Positions 51,717 through 60,964 of a stretch of 64,000 nt of DNA are shown here, in pieces. Under the pieces are notes generated by a model. That model had not been told where the DNA came from. It did not search any database and worked only from the letters and a program-made list of their open reading frames with translations. The first letter of the stretch is position 1; each line of letters starts with the position of its first letter. Location of the stretch: contig JBAOII010000028.1 in assembly GCA_037045685.1 (NCBI GenBank), positions 176,229 through 240,228 on the forward strand, in the 5' to 3' direction. Position numbers and translations under genes: made by a program. The DNA is from Competibacter_A sp037045685 (GTDB lineage: Bacteria > Pseudomonadota > Gammaproteobacteria > Competibacterales > Competibacteraceae).

Positions 51717-52318
51717 GGCTTTACCTCCCGCAGCGCGGCGCGCAGCCGATTGAAACAGGTGAACGCCAGCAAGCCGCTGGCGACGACAAGCACGGCAGCC
51801 AACCAGAAACCGGCCGGCACGCCCAGACCGAGCAGCAGGGCGATACCCCCGAGCAGCAAGGCGCGGTCGCTCTTGCCCATCGGACCGTCGTAGCGGCGAC
51901 TGGCCCCGATTTGCACCGCGACCACGCCGCAAAATTCGCTCAGCAGCGCCAGCAGCGCCAGCGACACGATCCAAGGGGCCGGTACGCCGGCAATCAGGGC
52001 CAGCGGCAACACCATCGCGGCATCGGCCAGCACGTCGCCCAGCTCGTTCAACACCGCGCCCAGCGGCGTCGGCCCCCAAAATTCGCGAGCCAACATCCCG
52101 TCCAGCGCGTTCAAGGCCATGCGGAGGAACAGCACCGGCGGCAACAGCAACAAGGTCACCGGTCCCGGCCACAGCGCGACCGCTCCGCCCGTCGCGACCG
52201 CCAGCCACAGCGCGGCGAGCGTGACCTGGTTGGCGCTGATGCCCCGCGAATGCAGCCAGCGGGCGACCGGTCGCAGCAGGTTTTGAAAAGCGGGTTTTAG
52301 CGAGTAGACGCTGATCAT
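51707..52318 (-). CDS. CDP-alcohol phosphatidyltransferase, YnbA-type
   Basis: A 203-residue membrane enzyme that should join an alcohol to the phosphatidyl group of CDP-diacylglycerol. The catalytic motif reads NALDGMLAREFWGPTPLGAVLNELGDVLAD. Compared with the standard DGX2ARX8GX3DX3D, the first distal Asp is Asn, but Asp follows 4 and 8 residues on. The acceptor alcohol is unknown. It overlaps both neighbours (4 bases with the PAP2/phosphatase gene, 10 with the CdsA-like gene), so the genes are tightly coupled. E. coli ynbA is the nearest familiar analogue. Confidence 0.86.
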   Translation of the reverse strand: MISVYSLKPAFQNLLRPVARWLHSRGISANQVTLAALWLAVATGGAVALWPGPVTLLLLPPVLFLRMALNALDGMLAREFWGPTPLGAVLNELGDVLADAAMVLPLALIAGVPAPWIVSLALLALLSEFCGVVAVQIGASRRYDGPMGKSDRALLLGGIALLLGLGVPAGFWLAAVLVVASGLLAFTCFNRLRAALREVKPCP

Positions 52319-53670
52319 GCCGATTCCTGCGCCAGCGAAGGTTGGCTGAACGTGGCCGGAAGGCTCGGCGCGACCACGATGCCGGGACGGGCGGCGCGCA
52401 CCCGTTCCAGCGCCTCCCGGATCGAACGGACGCGGCCGGTGGTCGCCAGCCAATGCGCCACGATAAGGGCGCTGCGCGAATAGCCCAGCGCGCAGTGAAC
52501 GAACACGGTCTTGCCCTGCCCGACCGCCGCTTCGATCCAGGTCGCGGCGTCGCGCAAGGCATCCGGCGGCGGCTCGATCAGATCCATGAGTTGCAGATTG
52601 GCGTAATCGCCCTCGCGCAAGCTGCCGGCTTCGTCGAAATCGCCGGTCAGATCCAGCACGAAGCGGTCGGGATGGGCGGCGGCGAAGACGATGGCTTCCC
52701 GGTCGTCGAGCCGAGCGCCGATAAAGACCCCCGGCACGATCTCGGAAAGCGGCGCGCCCATCCGGCGCAGATACCACCGCCAGGACAGCGATTGGCCGAT
52801 CAAATACGGTCCCAACAGGATTATTGCCGCCACCGACAGCCGGCCGCCCCGCTTGCGAAATACGGCCGGCCCGACCCCCATGTAGGCGACCGCGACCGCG
52901 CCCAAGGCAAAACCGGGCCAAAGCAGCAGCAGCCAATAGCCGCCTTGCAGGGCGAGCGCGATGCAGGCCAAAACGCCCAGAAGATAGCGCCGGGCCAGCC
53001 GCATTCCTCCGAGCGGCCGATAGGCGACGGTTTTGCCGACGCCATCCGTCGCCGGATCGGGAAACAGCCAGAACGCGATCACGCCGACCAGCGCGCCCGC
53101 CGGCAAATCGATGAAATGGTGCTGCCACGTCGTCAGGGTGGACGCGCAGATCAACGCGAACCAGCCGTGCAGCAGCCAGCGCAACGGCCCGCGCGTGTAT
53201 TTGGCGTAGAGAGTCCACATGATCATGCCCAGACTGATGTGCAGCGAAGGCGCCTGATTAAAGGGCTGGTCGAAGCCGTAGAGAGCTTGGAACAACGGCC
53301 CGAACATCCCCTCCACTTCCGGCCGGGGAAACCCGAACCGGAGCGGAAACAGCAGGAACCCCACGGCGGATAGCAGCACGGCGGTCACGATGCGCCAAGC
53401 GTGCCGATCCAGCTCCAACCGACTGCGACACAGCAGCACCGAAAAGGCGTAGAAGACATCCAGCGACCAGTAGGGGATGATGGTCCACGGCACCACCGGA
53501 ATATGGCGCTCCCACTCGAAAAAGAAGCTGCCGACCTCGGCCCGCAACGAGGTCAGCCCGTTGCAAGCGCCGTAGATCAGAAAAAATCCGGGACCGAGCA
53601 CCAGAGCCATCCAGGCGATGGCGCGACGCCAAGGGCGCGGCGCTTCGGTCCTAACCGTTTGTTCAGACAT
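52315..53670 (-). CDS. PAP2/dual-specificity phosphatase fusion, YnbD-type
   Basis: A 451-residue two-part protein. The N-terminal ~300 residues are a polytopic PAP2-like domain (NQAPSLHISLGM; LTTWQHHFIDLPAGALVG). The C-terminal ~150 residues are a cytoplasmic dual-specificity phosphatase with HCALGYSRSA (HCX5R, catalytic Cys and Arg). The closest known architecture is E. coli YnbD. DSP domains of this kind can dephosphorylate phosphatidylglycerophosphate-like head groups, so it may remove a phosphate from the product of the phosphatidyltransferase; that is an inference. Confidence 0.87.
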   Translation of the reverse strand: MSEQTVRTEAPRPWRRAIAWMALVLGPGFFLIYGACNGLTSLRAEVGSFFFEWERHIPVVPWTIIPYWSLDVFYAFSVLLCRSRLELDRHAWRIVTAVLLSAVGFLLFPLRFGFPRPEVEGMFGPLFQALYGFDQPFNQAPSLHISLGMIMWTLYAKYTRGPLRWLLHGWFALICASTLTTWQHHFIDLPAGALVGVIAFWLFPDPATDGVGKTVAYRPLGGMRLARRYLLGVLACIALALQGGYWLLLLWPGFALGAVAVAYMGVGPAVFRKRGGRLSVAAIILLGPYLIGQSLSWRWYLRRMGAPLSEIVPGVFIGARLDDREAIVFAAAHPDRFVLDLTGDFDEAGSLREGDYANLQLMDLIEPPPDALRDAATWIEAAVGQGKTVFVHCALGYSRSALIVAHWLATTGRVRSIREALERVRAARPGIVVAPSLPATFSQPSLAQESA

Positions 53671-55435
53671 GAGCTATCTCCGTTCGACGACGGGCCAGCG
53701 ACACGGTGAAAATCCCCCAGGGATCGGTTTCCTGCGCGATTTTCTCGAAGCCGGCCTCGGCGACCAGTTGATCCATTTCCTGCTGCGTCCGCCGCCGCAT
53801 CACCCACGGCCTGCCATCCCGATGGCTGGTCAGCGCGCGGGCGATGAACTCGATCTGCGGGTGCCAGGGTTGGCCGGTATAAAGCAAATAGCCGCCGGGG
53901 ACAACCGCCTCGGCCAAACCCGCCAGCGACGCCCGCACCGGCGCGTTCTCGGGAAACAGCTCGTACAGGCCGGACACGATGCCGACGGTGGCGGTTCGGG
54001 GCAGTTGGGCGAGGCTGGCGGGATCGAAAGCATCGCCCTGGTTGAACGCAAAGCGATCTCCCAGGCCGTATTCGGCGATGAGCCGCCGCCCCGCCGCCAC
54101 GTTGGCTTCGCTGAAATCCCGCAACAGACCGGTCGCGGGAATGTCGGGATGCTCGCGCACCGCGTCCAGCACGTAGCGGCCGTGACCGGCGGCGATATCG
54201 ACGACATGGACCGGCTTGCCGGCTGCGCGCAGCTCGGCCATCGCCCGGTGCAGCAACTTTTCCAGATGTATCTTGCGTAAACGGATACCCCGCCAGCCGA
54301 TGGCGTTGAGGTAATTCCGGTCGATCAGCCGGCCCAGTGCGCCAACTCCTTCGGCTCGATCACGGTAGACGTAATCCAGCGTGGTCCCGGAATCGAAGCC
54401 CGTTTTGACGCCCACTTTCACGCCCTCGCTCAAGCGGGCGCCGAACGCGCGCAGGGCAAAGCGAGTCAGAGCGTAGCGAATTCCCTTGATGGACAATGGA
54501 GAAAGCGGATTCGCCAAAGTTTCATATTCGCGCTGGGTGGCGCTGTTGCGGTCGGCGTCCAGCAGGGACAGCTCGCGGCGCGGTTGGGCGAAAGCGTCCA
54601 GAATGAAACGGCGGGCGGCGCCCAGCGGCAGGTGGTTGTCCCGCTCGTTAAATGTGTCGTGGAAAAAGCCCGGATAAACGTGCATCTCCTTCACCGGCGA
54701 ACCCAGCCGCTCGAAAAACTCGCGCTGAATATCCCGATCAACCACCCAATCCGCCCCGGACGTGAGCACCAGGGTCGGCACGGTGATGGCCGCCGCGTCC
54801 GCCACCAGCTTGCGGCCGGCGTCGAACAGATCGACCAAGAGGTTGACCGCGATGCAACGGGTGATCAGCGGATCGGCGTCGTAGCTGGCGATTTTGGCCG
54901 GATCGTGCGTCAGCAACTTCGCTTTCACGTAGCTGTTGACGAAGGCTTTAGGCTTGAATTTCAGCAGCAGGCGCAAGCCGGAAATCGCGAACGGGACGTA
55001 CAGTTGGACCCGCAGCGCCGGACTGCCCAGCACCAGGGCGCGGATTTTGGGCGCGTAGTCGTGAACCCAGGTCGCGGCCAGAACGCTGCCGACGCTGTGG
55101 GCGAACACGACGATGTTCTCCACGGGGATGCCGTAGTGGCGGGAAACGTGGCCGACGAACGCTTCCACATCCCGCGTCAGCACGCCGAGATTTTCGGCGT
55201 AACCGCGCTCGCCGGGACTGCGGCCGTGACCCCGCGCATCCCAGGCAAACAGGGCGAAATCGGGCAAATCCAGCTTGTCCACCACATCCTGCCAGCGGCC
55301 GGAATGCTCGTGGCCGCGATGGAACAGGATCACCGCTCGGGTGGTACTCTGCTCCGGCAGCCACGCCCGATAGAACAGCTCGGCGCCATCCCAACTGCGA
55401 AAGCCATGCTCGCTGGCTTGGCGGCTCGGGGTCAT
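53663..55435 (-). CDS. Alpha/beta hydrolase-methyltransferase fusion, YnbC-type
   Basis: A 590-residue bifunctional protein. The N-terminal monoacylglycerol-lipase-like hydrolase (residues about 1-300) has the oxyanion block FHRGHEHSGRW, DARGHGRSPGERG and nucleophile FAHSVGSVLA, with GADWVVD and a late His (FFHDTFNE). The C-terminal class I methyltransferase has motif I VVDIAAGHGRYVLDA and SGLYELFPENA. E. coli YnbC has this fusion. It is the first gene of the operon and overlaps the next by 8 bases. I chose ATG 55435 with GGAGA about 8 bases upstream. Both substrates are unknown; a lipid is likely. Confidence 0.88.
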   Translation of the reverse strand: MTPSRQASEHGFRSWDGAELFYRAWLPEQSTTRAVILFHRGHEHSGRWQDVVDKLDLPDFALFAWDARGHGRSPGERGYAENLGVLTRDVEAFVGHVSRHYGIPVENIVVFAHSVGSVLAATWVHDYAPKIRALVLGSPALRVQLYVPFAISGLRLLLKFKPKAFVNSYVKAKLLTHDPAKIASYDADPLITRCIAVNLLVDLFDAGRKLVADAAAITVPTLVLTSGADWVVDRDIQREFFERLGSPVKEMHVYPGFFHDTFNERDNHLPLGAARRFILDAFAQPRRELSLLDADRNSATQREYETLANPLSPLSIKGIRYALTRFALRAFGARLSEGVKVGVKTGFDSGTTLDYVYRDRAEGVGALGRLIDRNYLNAIGWRGIRLRKIHLEKLLHRAMAELRAAGKPVHVVDIAAGHGRYVLDAVREHPDIPATGLLRDFSEANVAAGRRLIAEYGLGDRFAFNQGDAFDPASLAQLPRTATVGIVSGLYELFPENAPVRASLAGLAEAVVPGGYLLYTGQPWHPQIEFIARALTSHRDGRPWVMRRRTQQEMDQLVAEAGFEKIAQETDPWGIFTVSLARRRTEIAHV

Positions 55436-55469
55436 GTCGGTTCTCCATCGATGTGATTTCCCGGTATTA

Positions 55470-55486
55470 ACCAAATATTGTGCCAA
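55470..55486 (-). promoter_or_regulatory. Sigma-54 (-24/-12) promoter of the Ynb-like operon
   Basis: On the minus strand TTGGCACAATATTTGGT, compared with YTGGCACGRNNNTTGCW. The -24 GG block is perfect; the -12 block is TTGG instead of TTGC, which weakens it. It lies about 35 bases before the ynbC-type start, giving a short leader. The divergent gene encodes a sigma-54 activator, which supports the call. Confidence 0.65.
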
Positions 55487-55551
55487 GCTGCCATTCATCG
55501 ACTAAGTTTTTGTTTATATTTACCGATTCCCAATAAACCACTCCAGAACCC

Positions 55552-55570
55552 AAAATGTTGGGAACATTTT
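55552..55570. promoter_or_regulatory. Candidate enhancer (UAS) palindrome for the sigma-54 activator
   Basis: A perfect palindrome AAAATGTTGGGAACATTTT (8-bp arms, GGG centre), 66 bases upstream of the sigma-54 promoter and about 50 bases before the activator's own start. Position and symmetry fit a dimer-binding site for an enhancer-binding protein, possibly also autoregulatory. Confidence 0.55.
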
Positions 55571-55620
55571 ATGCCGATTGGCTGTACATTAAATGTCGAA
55601 TCGAACCGAGGAGAACCGCG

Positions 55621-57241
55621 ATGGCCGGCAGCCAGTTGCATCTCGACCCGGACGACAAGCGCTTCCTCGCCGCCGCTTCGGCGTTGATCATGGCCAATCC
55701 GTTCGAGGTGACCCGCCAGCGGGTCGCGGCCCTGGTGCCCGCTTCGGCGCTGGCGGCCATCGGCGACCACCACGCCATGTCCGCGCTGCTACCCGAGTTG
55801 ACCGCCCGGCTCGACCGTTTGACCCGGCGCAACGCCGGCAGCCTGGCCCAATACGCGGGCGAGGAGCGGCAATGGCTGGCCGATGCTTGGCTGTTTCGCG
55901 GCTATCACCGCTTCCTGCCGGAGCTGGACCGGCTGATCGAGCGGGAGCTGGCCCATCCCGGCCAACCGGCCACGGTCTCGTTCGCCGACGAGGTGCTGTC
56001 CCTGCTGCGGGAACAGGGTTTCAACGAAACCGAAGCGACCCGCTACCTCGGTCTGTTTTACCAACTGCGCCGCGCCTACCACTTTATCGACGGCGACCTG
56101 ATCGGCTCCAGCCCCTGCATGAAAGAATTGCGGCGCGCGCTGTGGAACAACGTCTTCGGCCGCGACATGCGGGTGTACGAGCGCTATCTGTGGAACCGGA
56201 TGGAGGATTTTTCCACCCTGCTGCTGGGCGAAACCGGCAGCGGCAAAGGCTCGGCGGCGGCGGCCATCGGCCGTTCGGTGTACATCCCGTTCGATCCCGC
56301 CAGCAAACGGTTTCGGCACAGCTTCACCGACACTTTCATCGCGGTCAATCTGGCGGAATTCCCGGAAAGCCTGATCGAATCGGAGCTGTTCGGCCATCGC
56401 AAGGGCGCGTTCACCGGTGCGGTGGACGACCATCAGGGCGTGTTCGCCCGCTGTAGTCCCTTCGGTTCGCTGTTCCTGGACGAGATCGGCGACGCGAGTC
56501 TTGGGCGTGCAGATCAAGCTGTTGCGGGTGTTGCAGGAGCGGGCGTTCACTCCGGTCGGCAGCCACAAATCGCAACGCTTTTCCGGGCGGATCATCGCCG
56601 CCACTCACCAATCGCTGGTGGAACTGCGCCAACAGGGCAAATTCCGCGAGGATTTTTTTTACCGCCTGTGTTCCGATGTCATCACCGTGCCACCCCTGCG
56701 CCAGCGTTTGGCGGAGACTCCCGCCGAACTGGAGTTGCTGGTGCGAGCGCTGGTGACGCGCCTGTTCGGGTCGGCCAGCCCCGAAGCCGCCGACCTGGTG
56801 CTGGCCGCGCTCCGCCGCGACCTGCCGGCCGATTACGCTTGGCCGGGCAACGTGCGGGAACTGGAACAAGCGGTGCGGCGCGTCCTGCTGACCGGGCGCT
56901 ACACGGGAGAAGCGATGGCGGGCGAAACCGATTTCTGGCGGCAGGCCCGAGCCGGATCGCTGGACGCCCGCAGCCTGCTGGCCGGTTACTGCGCCCTGCT
57001 CTATCGGAATTGCGGCAACTACGAGGAAGTCGCCCGCCGCGCCAATCTGGATCGGCGGACGGTGAGAAAATATCTGCAAGCCACGATGCCGGGACAAACG
57101 AAAAAGCCAGCAACCGATACGGGTGCTGGCCTTTCATCGGACAAGACTCAAAGCCTAGGCGAAAGCTCCCTTCTCCCCGTGGGAGCGGGGCTAGGAGTGA
57201 GGGCGCTCAAGCGTACTGCTGTGCCGCGAAATCCCAGTTGA
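55621..57241 (+). CDS. Sigma-54-dependent transcriptional activator (bEBP), frameshifted
   Basis: About 539 residues. Residues 1-160 form an N-terminal region I do not recognise (not a receiver, GAF or PAS by eye). Then an AAA+ domain: Walker A LLGETGSGKG (203-210), GAFTGA (262-267) that contacts sigma-54, Walker B LFLDEIG (284-290), and PGNVRELEQAVRRVL. A Fis-type HTH follows (NYEEVARRANLDRRTVRKYL). One extra G near 56504 breaks the frame; removal gives DASLGVQIKLLRVLQERAF. The last ~30 residues run through a REP-like repeat and overlap the convergent sodB end by 35 bases. AGGAG precedes the ATG by 7 bases. Confidence 0.88.
57167..57204. repeat. REP-like hairpin repeat, copy 6
   Basis: CTCCCTTCTCCCCGTGGGAGCGGGGCTAGGAGTGAGGG, a degenerate family member within the literal 3' end of the activator gene and just past the sodB stop. 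Confidence 0.65.
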
Positions 57242-57785
57242 CCAGATTCCAGAACGCCTCGACGTACTTGGGCCGCAGATTGCGGTAGTCGATGTAGTAG
57301 GCGTGCTCCCACACGTCGCAGGTCAGCAGCGCCTTCTTGCCGGAGGTGGCCGGCGTGCCGGCGTTGGACGTGCTCAGCAGCTCGACCGAACCGTCCGGAT
57401 TCTTGACCAGCCAGCCCCAGCCGGACCCGAAGGTGCCGACCGCGCACTTGGTGAACTCTTCCTTGAAGGTCGCGAACGAGCCGAATTTCTTGTTGATCGC
57501 CTCGGCCAGCGCCCCGCTCGGTTCGCCGCCGCCGTTCGGCTTCAGGCAGTTCCAATAGAAGGTGTGGTTCCACACTTGCGCGGCATTGTTGAACACGCCG
57601 CCGGAGGACTTGAGCACGATCTCTTCGAGGGACGAGTTCTCGAACTCCGTGCCCTTGATCAAGTTGTTCAGGTTGGTGACGTAGGTCTGGTGATGCTTGC
57701 CGTAGTGATACTCCAGAGTCTCGGCCGAGATGTGCGGCTCCAGGGCGTTTTTGGCGTAGGGCAGTTCGGGCAATTGATGAACCAT
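57207..57785 (-). CDS. sodB: Iron superoxide dismutase
   Basis: A 192-residue Fe/Mn-type dismutase. Metal ligands: His in LEYHYGKHHQTYV (two blocks), His in VWNHTFYW, and Asp/His in CDVWEHAYYIDYRN. The Fe type is suggested by FNNAAQVWNHTFYWNCLKPNGGG and GTFGSGWGWLVKN. It converts superoxide to hydrogen peroxide and oxygen in the cytoplasm. Length matches E. coli SodB (193). Start 57785 has GGAGAG 7 bases upstream; an in-frame ATG 5 codons earlier is less likely. Confidence 0.95.
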   Translation of the reverse strand: MVHQLPELPYAKNALEPHISAETLEYHYGKHHQTYVTNLNNLIKGTEFENSSLEEIVLKSSGGVFNNAAQVWNHTFYWNCLKPNGGGEPSGALAEAINKKFGSFATFKEEFTKCAVGTFGSGWGWLVKNPDGSVELLSTSNAGTPATSGKKALLTCDVWEHAYYIDYRNLRPKYVEAFWNLVNWDFAAQQYA

Positions 57786-58045
57786 CGGTTGACTCTCCAT
57801 TGATCCAGTAGGTGAGAGAAGGTTATTGGAGTTTTGCGTCGGGTTAGAGTCTCGCGGTGGGGCGGAAGTTTTCCGCCGACCCGGACGCCCCGAAGGAAAG
57901 CCGGGCTAGTCTAGTCGCCGGTTCGGGCTGTTGCAACGCGGGTGGCAAGGGGTTTGGGTGTGTTATTCTTGCCGCCGAACCGCGCGCCGGACCGGCGCCG
58001 AACCCTTCGCTAAACCCCGCCTTCCAAGCTAAAGGAGACCGATCA

Positions 58046-58411
58046 ATGAACAAATTTTATCTGACCCTGGCTTTTTTGGCCGCCTTGACCGCTGCGGGGT
58101 GCTCCGGTATAGGCGGTTTCAACAACAGGGACAGCGATGCCGGCGCGGACAGTTCCAGCAGCAGTGACAGCACCAGTCGCGGCGGACCCAAGGTCAGCGA
58201 CTCCGACATCACCGCTTCCATCAAGAGCGCCTTCAAGCAGGACTCCGAACTCGCCGCCGCCAACATCAGCGTCAGCTCCGAAAATGGCGTGGTCACGCTG
58301 AGCGGCAACGTCCCCAACCCCCAGACCTACAACCGGGCCATCTCGGTGGCGCGCAGCGTCGAAGGGGTGCGCCCGCCGGTTCGGGCATCGAACCTGACGT
58401 TCCCGCAGTAA
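58046..58411 (+). CDS. BON-domain lipoprotein
   Basis: A 121-residue exported lipoprotein: signal peptide FYLTLAFLAALTAAGC with a lipobox-like end, a Ser/Asp-rich linker (SDAGADSSSSSDSTS), then one BON domain (VSDSDITASIKSAFKQDSEL; ENGVVTLSGNVPNPQTYNRAISVARSVEGV). BON domains bind membranes or phospholipid and appear in OsmY/DolP-type envelope proteins. The C-terminal end (VRPPVRASNLTFPQ) departs from the usual VxxVxNxL; another +1 insertion cannot be excluded. AAAGGAGA is 9 bases upstream. Confidence 0.85.
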   Translation: MNKFYLTLAFLAALTAAGCSGIGGFNNRDSDAGADSSSSSDSTSRGGPKVSDSDITASIKSAFKQDSELAAANISVSSENGVVTLSGNVPNPQTYNRAISVARSVEGVRPPVRASNLTFPQ

Positions 58412-58460
58412 CCCGAGTTCCTTCTCGCCAACGGAAACTCTTTGAGGAAACTCTTCAATT

Positions 58461-60259
58461 ATGTGCGGAATCGGCGGCGAACTGCGTCTCGACGGCGGCA
58501 CACCCGATCTGGCCCTGATGGGGCGGATGCTGCACCGCCTCGCCCGGCGCGGCCCCGATCATGAAGGCACTTGGTCCGATGGCCCCCTGCTGCTCGGCCA
58601 TCGCCGCTTGTCGGTCATCGACCTCAGCGACCGCTCCAACCAGCCGATGGTGGACCCGGACCTCGGGCTGGCGCTGGTGTTCAACGGCGCCATCTACAAC
58701 TATCGGGAGCTGCGGCGGGAGCTGCTGGCCAAGGGTTATCGGTTCTTTTCGGAAGGCGACACCGAGGTCATCCTCAAGGCCTACGCCGAATGGGGCGAGC
58801 GCTGCGTCGAACGCCTGATCGGCATGTTCGCCTTCGCCATCTGGAACCTCCGCGAGCGCAGCCTGTTTCTGGCCCGCGACCGGCTGGGCATCAAACCGCT
58901 CTACTACGCCCGCACCCCGCAAGCGTTCCGCTTCGCCTCCAATAGCCAAGCATTGCTGGCAGCGGGTGATATCGACACCGCCATCGACCCGGCGGCCTTG
59001 CACCAGCAACTGACCCTGCACGCCGTCATCCCGGCGCCGCGCACGATTCTGCAAGGCATCCGCAAGCTGGCGCCCGCCACCACCCTGACCCTCGACGCCA
59101 GCGGCAACGAGCGGAGCCGGGTCTACTGGCGACTGCGCGCCCTGCGTCCGGCGGAAACCGCGCACCGAAGTCGAGTGGACCGAGGCGGTTCACGCCGCCT
59201 TGCGGCTTGGCGGTGCGGCGGCGGCTGGACATCGCCGACGTGCCGGTGGGCGTGCTGCTGTCCGGCGGACTGGATTCCAGCCTGCTGGTGGCGCTGCTGG
59301 CCGAAACCGGCGTCCGCGACTTGCGGACTTTCTCGGTCGGATTCGAAGATCAGCCGGAGGAAAAAGGCAGCGAGTTCGAATACTCCGACCCGGTCGCCGC
59401 CCGCTACCAGACCCGCCACCACAAATATTTGATCCCCAACGATCAGGTGCTCCAACGCCTGCCGGAAGCCGTCACCTGCATGGCGGAGCCGATGGTCGGC
59501 CAAGACGCGGTGGCGTTCTTCCTGCTGGCCGAACGCGTCTCTCAAGCGGTCAAGGTGGTCCAGAGCGGCCAGGGCGCGGACGAAGTGTTCGGCGGCTATT
59601 TCTGGTATCCGCGCATGGCCGCCGACACCGGCAACGACCTGGAGCGGTTTCGCCGCCACTATTTCGACCGGGACCACGAAGAATGGCTGGAAACGGTCGC
59701 GCCGGCCTACCACGGCCCCGACCACACCGGCCACCTGATCGCCGGACGACTGGCCGAACCCGACGCCGAAGAGTATCTGGACCAGGTGTTGCGGCTGGAT
59801 GTGACCACCCTGATCGTGGACGATCCGGTCAAGCGGGTGGACAACATGACCATGGCCTGGGGCCTGGAAGCGCGGGTGCCGTTCCTGGACCACGAACTGG
59901 TGGAACTGGCGATGCAACTGCCGCCCGAACTGAAAATCGGCGGCGGCGGCAAGCACGTTTTGAAAAAAATCGCTCGCGGGTTGCTGCCGGACGCGGTGAT
60001 CGACCGGCCCAAGGGCTATTTCCCGGTGCCGGCGCTCAAGTTCGTGCGCGGCCCGTTCCTCGATTTCATGCGCGACATCATCGATTCGCGGGCTTGCCGG
60101 GAACGCGGCCTGTTTCAGCGGCCCTATCTGGACAAGCTGCTGGCCGAGCCCGAGGCGCACATGACCCGCTTGCTGGGCAGCAAGCTCTGGCACGCGGCGC
60201 TGTTGGAGCTGTGGCTGCAATTGAACGTCGATTCCGTCAACCGCGGCGCGGCGACTTAG
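58461..60259 (+). CDS. AsnB-type amidotransferase, probable N-acetylglutaminylglutamine amidotransferase (frameshifted)
   Basis: About 598 residues: N-terminal glutaminase (MCGIGGELRLDGG with catalytic Cys2; FNGAIYNYREL) and C-terminal ATP-pyrophosphatase synthetase (VGVLLSGGLDSSLLVALL). Blocks SVGFEDQPEEKGSEFEYSD, HHKYLIPNDQVLQRLPEAV and VVQSGQGADEVFGGYFWYP match the NAGGN amidotransferase subgroup rather than asparagine synthetase. NAGGN is an osmoprotectant dipeptide. The usual GNAT/ATP-grasp partner gene is not adjacent. Two extra bases, near 59160 and 59210, split the frame. Asparagine synthetase remains the alternative. Confidence 0.75.
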
Positions 60260-60381
60260 CGCCGCGCTCCGGCGACCGACATGCAACCTCTTCCGCGCCG
60301 TCGGTCTAAGCTCAAATCCGCGCAAACCCCCGAGCATTCATCCCCTTTCCTTCCCATCCATCCCGAGTCGAGGTGTTTTCG

Positions 60382-60711
60382 ATGGACGACGTTTTGGAAC
60401 GCATCAAAGAGCAGGTCGAGAACAATCCGGTGGTGATCTACATGAAAGGCACCCCGGACCTGCCGCGCTGCGGGTTTTCGCAGCGCGCTTCCCAAGCCTT
60501 GGCGGCCACCGGCTTTCCATTCGCCTACGTCAATGTGCTGGAAGATCCGGAAATTTTCGACAATTTGCCGCGCTACGCCGATTGGCCCACCTTCCCGCAG
60601 ATTTATATCAACGGGGAATTGGTCGGCGGTTGCGACATTACCCTGGAGCTGTTTCAAAACGGCGAATTGAAGCAACTGATGGAAACCGCCATCTCCAAAT
60701 CCGGAGATTAG
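60382..60711 (+). CDS. grxD: Monothiol glutaredoxin
   Basis: A 109-residue Grx4-type protein: VVIYMKGTPDLPRCGFSQRA with the CGFS active site, WPTFPQIYINGELVGGCDIT for glutathione binding. CGFS glutaredoxins carry [2Fe-2S] clusters and work with BolA in iron-sulfur trafficking. The start ATG at 60382 follows GAGGTG by 6 bases; a GTG three codons earlier is possible. A terminator follows. Confidence 0.95.
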   Translation: MDDVLERIKEQVENNPVVIYMKGTPDLPRCGFSQRASQALAATGFPFAYVNVLEDPEIFDNLPRYADWPTFPQIYINGELVGGCDITLELFQNGELKQLMETAISKSGD

Positions 60712-60748
60712 CCCGCCCGACAGCGGCAAGCCGTATCGATTCCCTTTC

Positions 60749-60772
60749 AGCCCGGCTCCGCCGGGCTTTTGT
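60749..60772 (+). terminator. Rho-independent terminator of grxD
   Basis: Stem AGCCCGGC, loop TCC, GCCGGGCT, then TTTTG, 38 bases after the grxD stop. Confidence 0.8.
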
Positions 60773-60964
60773 GCGTTTGCACAATGCGAAATATTTTGAT
60801 TCAACCTCTAGAAATTAGCCCCTTTTATGCTACAATTTGGTCATTCAAGCATTGGTTTTTGTGTCCCTGTTAGCGCCATCGCTTGAGTCGGCCCGTTGCG
60901 CGGAAACCGTTCCTTTTCCGTGAGCGCATCGGCTTATGATCACGGTCGAGCGAGGTGCGGCGCA

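Noticed and set aside
59150..59215. Programmed frameshifting in the AsnB-type gene
   Set aside because: There are two unrelated +1 events without slippery sequence or stem-loop, and the same +1 signature is found across the window.
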